From Saccharothrix syringae (GTDB lineage: Bacteria; Actinomycetota; Actinomycetes; Mycobacteriales; Pseudonocardiaceae): 64,000 nt of DNA. A program made the position numbers and the translations under genes. The notes beneath the pieces were generated by a model, which did no database searches, had not been told where the DNA came from, and saw only the letters and a program-made list of their open reading frames with translations. Where the stretch lies: positions 7,316,001 through 7,380,000 of the forward strand of contig NZ_CP034550.1 in assembly GCF_009498035.1 (NCBI RefSeq), read 5' to 3'. Shown here piece by piece: positions 8,161 to 14,945 of this stretch (positions within the stretch are counted from its first letter, which is position 1; each line of letters begins with the position of its first letter).

Positions 8161-9231
8161 ATGACTGTCACACATACCGGCCAGGGGACGGGCTGGTTGC
8201 GGTCCGATCGACTGCCGGAGCAGGTGGTCCCCAGCAGCCTTTACGACTCCGCGGGCTGGCTGCGGACGTGGGAGACCAACAGCATCGAGCAACGCACGCG
8301 CCACACCTACATCAGCGCGGAGCTGGCCGGCGGGGTGTCGGTCGTGCCGCTCTACGAGACCACCTCGTCGCCGTTCTGGCACGGCTACGAGGTCCAGTGC
8401 GACCTGGTCGGCCGGTTCGGCAACCCCATCGTGTTCGCGGGGTCGCCCTACTCCATGTACACCAAGCGCGGTCACGTCCCCGCCGAGCTGGTCCGGGGCG
8501 CGCACGCGACCGCCATGGAGTGGATCGGGACCGGTGACGCCGAGGTGCTCGTCGTGCCCAACCTGACCGGCGAGGGCGTCGAGGACTGGCTGCGGGTGGC
8601 CGGCCCGCCCGTCGGCCGGGTGCTGCTGGAGCGCACCTACAGCGTCGACGTGGTCGGCAGCTTCGAGGAGCACCTGGTGGCCAGGCTCCCGAACAAGATC
8701 AAGCGGGACGTGGAGCGGCGGCTGCGCCGGTCCGAGGAGCGCGGGCTGACCGTGCGCATGGTCGAGGGGCCGGAGGCGCACTCGCTGGTCCGCCACGCCT
8801 ACCCGCTCACCGTGGACACCAGCGACAAGAACGACTGGCCCGCGCTGTTCAGCGAGGACTCGCTGAACTCCATGCTGACCGTGCCCGGCGGCATGATGCT
8901 CGCCGCCGAGGTCGACGGCCGGCTGGTCGGCGCCTTCTTCGCGTTCCGCCACGGCGACGAGGTCACCTACATGTGCGGCGGCGTCGAGTACGCGGGCCTC
9001 AAGGAGCTGAGCACGTACATCGCCCTGATGTACCGCGGCACGCAGTGGGCCTACGACAACGGCATGCGCCGGATCGAGTGGGGCCGCGACAACTACAGGT
9101 TCAAGGAGAAGCACGGATTGACCGGCACCGACCTCTGGGCGCTCGTGTACGCCCCGCACCCGCGACCCGACCTGGCCGCGGCGCTCGAAGGCATGCACGG
9201 CGTGCTGTCCGCCTACATCGAGGGCACCTGA
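8161..9231 (+). CDS. FemX/BioF2-type GNAT-fold transferase (first copy)
   Basis: 356 residues of the BioF2/FemXAB-like acyltransferase fold (two GNAT-like halves). The middle carries L-P-N-K-I-K-R-D-V-E-R-R-L, the basic helix that in this superfamily precedes the acceptor site. The end carries R-I-E-W-G-R-D-N-Y-R-F-K-E-K-H-G, matching the usual G-x-x-x-Y-K-x-x-x-G closing motif. FemX-type members move amino acids from aminoacyl-tRNA to an amine; others use acyl-CoA. ATG 8161 is chosen for its strong GGGAGGTG ribosome site. The stop codon overlaps the MFS start by one base (TGATG). It opens the four-gene group with the exporter, beta-hydroxylase and second transferase. Donor and acceptor are unknown. 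Confidence 0.75.
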   Translation: MTVTHTGQGTGWLRSDRLPEQVVPSSLYDSAGWLRTWETNSIEQRTRHTYISAELAGGVSVVPLYETTSSPFWHGYEVQCDLVGRFGNPIVFAGSPYSMYTKRGHVPAELVRGAHATAMEWIGTGDAEVLVVPNLTGEGVEDWLRVAGPPVGRVLLERTYSVDVVGSFEEHLVARLPNKIKRDVERRLRRSEERGLTVRMVEGPEAHSLVRHAYPLTVDTSDKNDWPALFSEDSLNSMLTVPGGMMLAAEVDGRLVGAFFAFRHGDEVTYMCGGVEYAGLKELSTYIALMYRGTQWAYDNGMRRIEWGRDNYRFKEKHGLTGTDLWALVYAPHPRPDLAAALEGMHGVLSAYIEGT

Positions 9232-10523
9232 TGGGGCCGGGCCAGCGCCGCGCCGCGCTGCTGCTGATCGCCGTGATCAGCGTCAACGCGTCGTACACCG
9301 TGCTGATCCCCTTCGTACCCGACCTGGAGGAACGGGTGGGCGCGGGGCCCACCGTCATCGCGCTGATGTTCGCGCTGTTCGCGGCGACCAAGACGCTCTT
9401 CCAGCCGGTCGGCGGCTGGTGGGTCGACCGGTGGGACGCCAAGAACGTCGCCTTCGTGTCGCTGCTGATCGCCGCCGCGGGCATCGTGGTCACCGCGTTC
9501 GCCGGCGACTCGGCGACGATGCTCGCCGGGCGGGCGCTGTGGGGCGTGGGCGAAGGGCTCGTGTCCCCCGCGCTCTACGCGGGCATGGCGTCGCTGTGCA
9601 GGCACTACGAGATCTCGACCAGCCGGATGATGGGCAACTTCGGCTCCGCCGCGGTGGCCGGGTTCCTGCTCGGGCCGCTGATCGCGGGCGTGGCCACGCC
9701 GCTGGGCCTGGAGGCGTTGTTCGTGCTGGGCGCCGCGATCACCGCGGCCACGGCGTTCGGCCTGCTCAAGGCCATCCCGGCGGCCCGGCCCGACCCGGTC
9801 GCGGCGGAGCCGGAACCGACCGGGTCGGCGGGCGGGCCGGTCGCGGACGCCTCGGCGAAGCCCGCGCGCAGCTGGTGGACGTGGGTGCTCGTGCTGGGCG
9901 GGCTGGACATGTTCACCGCCTTCATCTACTCCTCGCTCGAACCCGTGCTGCCGCTGTACCTGAGCACGGAGCAGGACAGCTCGGCCCGGTCCGCCATCTC
10001 CGTCGTGTTCGTCGCGGGCCTGGCCACCTCCGGGCTGGCCATGTGGGTGCTCGGCCGCTACGCCGAGCGGCTGCGGCTCGTCACCATGATCCGGATCGGC
10101 CTCGCGCTCGCCGGCGTCGGCCTCGCCGGGATCACGATCAACGCGGGCGTGCTGCCGGTCGCGGCGTGCTTCGTGGTGTTCATGGGCGGCTACGCGGCGC
10201 TGTTCCTGAGCGCGCGGCGCGGCATCGTCGAGCTGAAGTCGGCGGCGGGCAGCCAGGGCAAGGCATTCGGGGTGTTCGGGTTCATCTCGGACGTCGGCAA
10301 CATCGTCGGTCCCCTCGTCGGCGTCGTGCTGTACGAGACGACCGGCCGGATGTCGTTCGTGCTGCTGGGCGCGATGAGCGGCCTCCTGCTCGCCGTGCTG
10401 GCCCTCGCGGCGGGGCGCTTCCCGCCGGGCGGCAGGCGGGGGGCGACCGCCGGGCCCGAGCTGGTACCGACCGCGAACGCCGTGGCGGGAGAAGCGAAAG
10501 ACAGGAGACAACCAACACCATGA
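9231..10523 (+). CDS. MFS exporter
   Basis: 430 residues, major facilitator with about 12 hydrophobic segments. The loop 2-3 motif reads G-G-W-W-V-D-R-W-D-A-K, a variant of the family's G-x-x-x-D-R-x-G-R-K/R. A charged, Pro/Ala/Glu-rich stretch near residues 182-212 forms the cytoplasmic loop between the two six-helix halves. Start ATG 9231 overlaps the previous stop by one base, and the TGA overlaps the next ATG by four, so it is translated as part of the operon. From context it most likely exports the product of the FemX-like and beta-hydroxylase genes and may give self-resistance. Substrate specificity cannot be read from sequence. Confidence 0.88.
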   Translation: MGPGQRRAALLLIAVISVNASYTVLIPFVPDLEERVGAGPTVIALMFALFAATKTLFQPVGGWWVDRWDAKNVAFVSLLIAAAGIVVTAFAGDSATMLAGRALWGVGEGLVSPALYAGMASLCRHYEISTSRMMGNFGSAAVAGFLLGPLIAGVATPLGLEALFVLGAAITAATAFGLLKAIPAARPDPVAAEPEPTGSAGGPVADASAKPARSWWTWVLVLGGLDMFTAFIYSSLEPVLPLYLSTEQDSSARSAISVVFVAGLATSGLAMWVLGRYAERLRLVTMIRIGLALAGVGLAGITINAGVLPVAACFVVFMGGYAALFLSARRGIVELKSAAGSQGKAFGVFGFISDVGNIVGPLVGVVLYETTGRMSFVLLGAMSGLLLAVLALAAGRFPPGGRRGATAGPELVPTANAVAGEAKDRRQPTP

Positions 10524-11527
10524 CGACCCCTCCCTACCGACTCTGCGAAGCCCACGTCGGCTCCCACCCGTCCGCGGTCAGGCTGCTGCCCACGTTCGAC
10601 CTCCAGCGGCTGCTCGCGGACCTCAAGACGCTCGACGGCCACCAGTGGGCGTTGCAGCAGACGTTCGAGACCGACGGCCCGGCCGAGGAGGCCGACTTCG
10701 ACTGGCGCGCGCTGCCGCTGCGCAGCCCGACGGGCAGCGAGCTGCGCACCGACCCCGGCGGCGCGGGCCTGGACGACTTCGCCGACACCAAGTGGCTGGC
10801 CGAGGCCCCCTACCTGGCCGAGGTCCTGGCGTCGATCCCGGCGCCGCTGCGCTGCGTGCGGCTGCTGGCGCTGGGCCCGGGCGCCCAGAGCGAGCTGCAC
10901 TTCGACACCAAGATCGGTTTCCCGTGGGGCAACCTGCGCCTGCACGTGCCGCTGGTCACCAACCCCGGCGCCACCCTGCTGATGGACGGCGACGTGCACG
11001 TGTGGGAGCCGGGCACGTTCTGGTTCGGCGACTTCTGCCGGCTGCACCAGGTGGAGAACACCGGCACCCGCAAGCGGGTCCACATGGTCATCGACACCAC
11101 GCTCACCCCCGAGGTGCTGTCGCTGTTCCCGGCGGAGTTCCTGGAGGCGCTCGACGCCGACGAGGTGCTGTTCAACCGCCCCGCGGTGCCCTGCGACGAC
11201 CTGGCCCGCCACCAGTGCGAGTTCGAGGTCCCGCTGTCCTTCCTGGACTTCGAGGAGGCGGAGGGCGAGTTCACCAAGCCCCAGGAGCACCTGCCGGCGA
11301 GCGTGCGCATCGACGGCGACCGGCTCGTGCTCGCCGTCTCGGGCGAGCCGCGGTTCGGCCTGGTCCACGTGGGCGACGGCGAGTTCCGCTTCTCCGGCTG
11401 GACCGACGAGCGCACCGTGCAGGTCCTGCCGGGCGGCGACCGCGCGACCGTGGTCCTGCGCACCCGCCAGGGCACGCGGGAGCAGCGCCTGGACGTGCCC
11501 GCGGTGGTCGGCGCCCCCGCGGTCTGA
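10520..11527 (+). CDS. Aspartyl/asparaginyl beta-hydroxylase-type Fe(II)/2OG oxygenase
   Basis: 335 residues. Residues 1-200 form a cupin-type Fe(II)/alpha-ketoglutarate oxygenase of the aspartyl/asparaginyl beta-hydroxylase family. The metal triad is visible as H127-x-D129 (in S-E-L-H-F-D-T-K) and H176 (R-L-H-Q-V-E-N), with R186 positioned to bind 2-oxoglutarate. Residues about 215-335 form an additional beta-rich region I do not recognise. AGGAGA at 10503-10508 precedes ATG 10520, which overlaps the exporter's stop. In natural-product clusters this family hydroxylates the beta carbon of a free or carrier-bound amino acid. Here it probably modifies the amino acid that the neighbouring FemX-like transferases handle. 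A perfect hairpin follows the gene. Confidence 0.85.
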   Translation: MTTPPYRLCEAHVGSHPSAVRLLPTFDLQRLLADLKTLDGHQWALQQTFETDGPAEEADFDWRALPLRSPTGSELRTDPGGAGLDDFADTKWLAEAPYLAEVLASIPAPLRCVRLLALGPGAQSELHFDTKIGFPWGNLRLHVPLVTNPGATLLMDGDVHVWEPGTFWFGDFCRLHQVENTGTRKRVHMVIDTTLTPEVLSLFPAEFLEALDADEVLFNRPAVPCDDLARHQCEFEVPLSFLDFEEAEGEFTKPQEHLPASVRIDGDRLVLAVSGEPRFGLVHVGDGEFRFSGWTDERTVQVLPGGDRATVVLRTRQGTREQRLDVPAVVGAPAV

Positions 11528-11547
11528 CGCCACCCCACCCCTCGACC

Positions 11548-11578
11548 CCCACCGGGCGGCCACGAGCCGCCCGGTGGG
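11548..11578 (+). terminator. Strong hairpin between hydroxylase and second FemX-like gene
   Basis: A perfect 13-bp stem, CCCACCGGGCGGC with its complement, and a 5-base loop (CACGA), lies 20 bp after the hydroxylase stop. There is no T-run. It may be a partial terminator or a processing or stability element, since the next gene on the same strand begins only 23 bp further on with an excellent ribosome site. Confidence 0.6.
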
Positions 11579-11601
11579 ACCCGCATGTCTAGGAGGCACG
11601 C

Positions 11602-12537
11602 ATGGAGGTCGCGGTCGCGCTCGGCCTGAGGGCCGGCCTGATCACCGTCGACGAGGCGCTGGCCGGCGACTGGCGCGGCACGCCCGGCCTGGACCTGGTC
11701 AAGGTCGTGGACCCGCCGCCGGTGTCCTGGGCGCCGCTGACCGCCGCCGGCTTCCGCGTGCAGCCGGCGTGGATCACCTGGACCGCCCCGGTCGGCCCGT
11801 CCGAGGCGGAGTTCCTGACCCGGCTGCCCCGCAAGGAGCGCTACCACGTGCGCGCGGGCCAGAAGGCCGCCGCCGAGCAGGGCGTCCGGCTCAAGGTGGT
11901 CACGCCGCTGGACGCGCCGTCCTTCGACGAGTTCCTGGGCCTGTACGAACCACAGGTCGCGGCCATGCGGCACGGCGTGCCGTACGCCAGCATGGAGCGC
12001 GACGAGATCCTGGACCAGGGCGAGGACTACTTCGCGGTGCAGGCGTACGCGCCCGACGGGCTGGTCGGCTCGTGCGTGTGCCGCATCCGCCGGGACATCT
12101 CCACGGTGGTGATCCGGTTCGCCACCACGGCGCCGGGCGGCCGGCAGCAGGGCCTGGTGCGCGCGCTCTACATGCGCGTGTTCGAGGCGGCGCGGGAGAT
12201 GGGCCACCGGGAGATCTCGCTGGGGTCCGACCCCGCCCTGTACGGCCACATGACCAAGCCGGGCCTGTTCGCGTTCAAGAGCGGTCTGCGCTTCACCCCG
12301 GTGCCCTCCAGGCTGTTCGGCTCGATGGACGACCCGGACGAGGCGACCCGCGTGGTGAGCCTGGAGCGGCTGACCGACCCGTCGTTGATGATCTCCTACC
12401 AGGTCGACGCGAACACCCGGGTGATCACCGCGGACACGCCGCTGCGCCTGGACTCGGTGACCGCCGACCCGACCGTCGAGCGGTCCGCCTACGACGCGCC
12501 GTTCGCCGTGGACACCGGCGTCATCCTGGTCCCCTGA
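11602..12537 (+). CDS. FemX/BioF2-type GNAT-fold transferase (second copy)
   Basis: 311 residues, related in layout to the first transferase but divergent. It carries F-L-T-R-L-P-R-K-E-R-Y-H-V-R (the same basic L-P-x-K element), then a GNAT-like core with Q-Q-G-L-V-R-A-L-Y-M-R-V and G-H-R-E-I-S-L-G-S-D. It ends with Y-G-H-M-T-K-P-G-L-F-A-F-K-S-G, resembling the family's Y-K-x-x-x-G end. AGGAGG at 11591-11596 sits ideally before ATG 11602. A strong hairpin lies between it and the hydroxylase, so its expression may be partly separate. Two different FemX-fold enzymes beside an amino-acid hydroxylase suggest two successive aminoacyl or acyl transfers. Function is inferred from fold and context only. 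Confidence 0.72.
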   Translation: MEVAVALGLRAGLITVDEALAGDWRGTPGLDLVKVVDPPPVSWAPLTAAGFRVQPAWITWTAPVGPSEAEFLTRLPRKERYHVRAGQKAAAEQGVRLKVVTPLDAPSFDEFLGLYEPQVAAMRHGVPYASMERDEILDQGEDYFAVQAYAPDGLVGSCVCRIRRDISTVVIRFATTAPGGRQQGLVRALYMRVFEAAREMGHREISLGSDPALYGHMTKPGLFAFKSGLRFTPVPSRLFGSMDDPDEATRVVSLERLTDPSLMISYQVDANTRVITADTPLRLDSVTADPTVERSAYDAPFAVDTGVILVP

Positions 12538-12544
12538 AACGGGT

Positions 12545-12576
12545 GCGGGCCTTCCCCGTGCAGGGGGAAGGCCCGC
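12545..12576. terminator. Bidirectional terminator hairpin
   Basis: A perfect 13-bp stem, GCGGGCCTTCCCC at 12545-12557 pairing with 12564-12576, and a 6-base loop. It lies between two convergent genes (FemX-like copy 2 and the secreted protease), where a terminator is expected for both. Confidence 0.75.
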
Positions 12577-12584
12577 GCGACCGC

Positions 12585-13370
12585 CTACCTCAACGACCGC
12601 ACCGCCTGGTCGACCCACCTGGACTGCACGGCGACCGAGGTGAACGCCGCGTACCGCTTGCCGGGCACGTCGGAGAACAGCGACACCACGCCGACCTGCC
12701 GGTACCCGCCGTGCTCGGCCCGGACCAGCAGCGGGCCGCCCGAGTCGCCGTAGTTCACCACCGGCCCGCCCGCGGCGCAGATCGACGTGGGGCCGTAGGA
12801 CGGCGGGTTCCACATGACGTCGGTCCCGCACGCGCCGTCCCGGTCGACGACCAGCCCGGCCGCCCGCAGCGAGTCGGGCGCGGTGCCGTAGCCGGGCGGC
12901 GCGTCCGTGTACCCCCACCCGGCGGTCACCACCCGCTCCCCCGGCCGCGGTTCGCGGTGCGCGAGCCGGACCGTTGGCGAGTGCTGGCGGGACGCCAGCC
13001 GGACGACGGCGATGTCGGCCCGGTTGTCGACCGACAGGTCGAACTCGGCGGGCACGCGGTGCGCGACGACCGGCACCGGGCGGGCCCGGTCCCAGCGGTC
13101 GGTGTCGGTGCCGACCACGGCCACCAGGCCGCCCTCGGGTATCCCGGCGACGCAGTGGGCGGCGGTCAGCACCACGTCGGGGGCGATCAGCGTGCCACCG
13201 CAGAAGTGCTCCGCGGGCGCCTCGGCGAACCTCAGCGAGACCATGAAGCGGAAGTGCTGGAACGGCGCGTCGTACCCGTCGTGGATGGCCTGGGCGGGTG
13301 GCGCGAGCAGGCCGCAGGCGAGGGCGGCGGCAGCCACCACCGCCGACGAGCGGCGGACGAGTGAACGCAT
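12585..13370 (-). CDS. Secreted trypsin-like serine protease (S1)
   Basis: 261 residues. Residues 1-28 are a signal peptide (M-R-S-L-V-R-R, Ala/Leu core, A-Q-A). The mature start I-H-D-G-Y-D resembles an S1 activation neo-N-terminus. The catalytic triad is visible: His in T-A-A-H-C, Asp in N-R-A-D-I-A-V-V, and Ser in N-Y-G-D-S-G-G-P. The residue at the base of the specificity pocket, six positions before the Ser, cannot be judged safely. Four Cys suit two disulfides. ATG 13370 follows GGGAGGT. It is transcribed alone toward a shared terminator. It is probably an extracellular degradative enzyme unrelated to the biosynthetic cluster. Confidence 0.9.
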   Translation of the reverse strand: MRSLVRRSSAVVAAAALACGLLAPPAQAIHDGYDAPFQHFRFMVSLRFAEAPAEHFCGGTLIAPDVVLTAAHCVAGIPEGGLVAVVGTDTDRWDRARPVPVVAHRVPAEFDLSVDNRADIAVVRLASRQHSPTVRLAHREPRPGERVVTAGWGYTDAPPGYGTAPDSLRAAGLVVDRDGACGTDVMWNPPSYGPTSICAAGGPVVNYGDSGGPLLVRAEHGGYRQVGVVSLFSDVPGKRYAAFTSVAVQSRWVDQAVRSLR

Positions 13371-13530
13371 CAAGACCTCCCGGTCGTGTGGGCAGGGCGG
13401 GCGCGCGTCGGACCGCCGGTTCCCGGCGGTGATCGCGCGCGTACCCACCACGGTCGCGTTGAGCGGTCTCCCGGGGCTCTCAGGGCTTGGCGCCGGCTCC
13501 CGGGGCGTTCGACGACCCGCCCGGAATGCG

Positions 13531-13554
13531 AAAAAAGGAGCCCACCGGCTCCTT
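13531..13554 (-). terminator. Intrinsic terminator facing left, without an obvious gene
   Basis: On the minus strand an 8-bp stem (AAGGAGCC / GGCTCCTT, loop GGTG, forward 13535-13554) is followed directly by a run of six T (forward A-run 13531-13536). This is a textbook rho-independent terminator for leftward transcripts. No leftward gene ends here: to the right is the start of a rightward glycosyltransferase. Confidence 0.6.
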
Positions 13555-13577
13555 CCCACTCTCAACTTATAGCGCAC

Positions 13578-13600
13578 GGGGGATCTTGCGGCAAGCCCCC
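13578..13600. promoter_or_regulatory. Imperfect palindrome upstream of glycosyltransferase
   Basis: GGGGG-AT-CTTG-CGG-CAAG-CCCCC forms a two-part inverted repeat with an AT bulge, 58 bp upstream of the glycosyltransferase GTG. A TTATAG box (13567-13572) precedes it. It could be an operator or a leader hairpin; nothing distinguishes these. Confidence 0.3.
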
Positions 13601-13658
13601 GGTCGTGCCGCACACTTCCCGCTCGAAGCCAAGACCTGCGAAAACATGGAGTCGCGTA

Positions 13659-14888
13659 GTGCGCGTGTTGTTGTCGACGTACGGGTCCCGCGGTGACGTC
13701 GAACCGCTGGTGGCGCTCGCGGTGCGGTTGCGGGCGCTGGACGCGGAGGTGCGGGTCTGCGCGCCGCCGGACGAGGAGTTCGGGCAGCGGCTGGCCGGTG
13801 TCGGCGTGCCGCTGGTGCCGGTCGGCCCGTCGGCACGCGCCCTGGCCACCTCGGCACCGCCGCCGACGTCCCTGCCCGAGCGCGCGGCCATGCTGATCGC
13901 CTCGCAGTTCGAGGCGATCCCCCCGGCGGCCGAGGGGTGCGACGCGGTGGTGGCGACCGGCGCGCTGCCGGCCGCGGCGGGAGCCCGGTCGGTGGCCGAG
14001 CTGCTGGGCATCCCCTCGGTGTCGGTGACCTTCCAGCAGCTCACCCTGCCGTCGCCGCACCACGCGCCGCTGGCGTACCCGGGTCGCCCCCTCCCGCCCG
14101 GGGTGACCGACAACCGGGCGCTGTGGGACCTGGACGCGCGGTACGTCAACGAGCTGTTCGGCGAGGCGCTGAACGCGAACCGGGCGTCGGTCGGCCTGCC
14201 GCCGGTGGCGGACGTCCGCGACCACGTCGTCGGCGACCGGCCGTGGCTGGCGACGGACCCGGCGCTGGACCCGTGGCGGGGACCGGCGGACTTCGAGGTC
14301 GTGCAGACCGGCGCCTGGGTCCTGCCCGACGAACGGCCCCTGCCGGTGGAGCTGGAGGCTTTCCTGGACGACGGCGCGCCGCCGGTGTACGTGGGCTTCG
14401 GCAGCATGAGGGTGCGGGAGGGCGTCGCCGACGCGGTCGTCTCGGCGGTCCGGGCGCGGGGGTACCGCGTGGTCGTGGCCCGGGGCTGGGCGGACCTGGG
14501 CGAGGACCTGGACGGCTGCTTCGTCGTGGGCGAGGTCAACCACCAGGCGCTGTTCCGCCGGGTGGCCGCCGTCGTGCACCACGGTGGCGCGGGCACGACG
14601 ACGACCGCCGCGCGGGCCGGTGCGCCGCAGGTGGTGGTGCCGCAGCTCGCGGACCAGCCGTACTGGGCGGGTCGGGTGGCCGGGCTGGGCATCGGCGCGG
14701 CGCACGACGGGCCGGTGCCGACCGCCGGGTCGCTGTCGGCCGCGCTCGACACCGCCCTGGCCCCGGGGACCCGGGCGCGGGCGGCCGCCGTGGCCGGTGA
14801 GCTCCGGGGGGATGGGGCGGAGGTGGCGGCGGAGCTGCTGGTCGACCTGGTCGGCCGGGAGGGGTCCGCGGTGTCCACCCGCGACTGA
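13659..14888 (+). CDS. Natural-product glycosyltransferase (GT1/MGT type)
   Basis: 409 residues, GT-B fold family 1 as in vancomycin- and macrolide-type glycosyltransferases. The N-terminal motif V-L-L-S-T-Y-G-S-R-G-D-V-E-P is the classic acceptor-domain start. The C-terminal donor site shows V-H-H-G-G-A-G-T-T-T-T-A-A-R-A-G and P-Q-L-A-D-Q-P-Y-W-A, the sugar-nucleotide motif with the D-Q pair. GTG 13659 is chosen because GGAG stands 7 bases upstream and the protein then begins at the conserved motif. It transfers a sugar from an NDP donor to a small-molecule acceptor in the cytoplasm. It lies outside the dense core but next to the SARP gene, so it may belong to the same pathway. The donor sugar is unknown. 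Confidence 0.88.
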   Translation: MRVLLSTYGSRGDVEPLVALAVRLRALDAEVRVCAPPDEEFGQRLAGVGVPLVPVGPSARALATSAPPPTSLPERAAMLIASQFEAIPPAAEGCDAVVATGALPAAAGARSVAELLGIPSVSVTFQQLTLPSPHHAPLAYPGRPLPPGVTDNRALWDLDARYVNELFGEALNANRASVGLPPVADVRDHVVGDRPWLATDPALDPWRGPADFEVVQTGAWVLPDERPLPVELEAFLDDGAPPVYVGFGSMRVREGVADAVVSAVRARGYRVVVARGWADLGEDLDGCFVVGEVNHQALFRRVAAVVHHGGAGTTTTAARAGAPQVVVPQLADQPYWAGRVAGLGIGAAHDGPVPTAGSLSAALDTALAPGTRARAAAVAGELRGDGAEVAAELLVDLVGREGSAVSTRD

Positions 14889-14945
14889 ACGCCGCGGGCC
14901 CGGGTGCCGCTGCTGGGCGTGCGCTGCGGCAGGGACAATTCCGCT

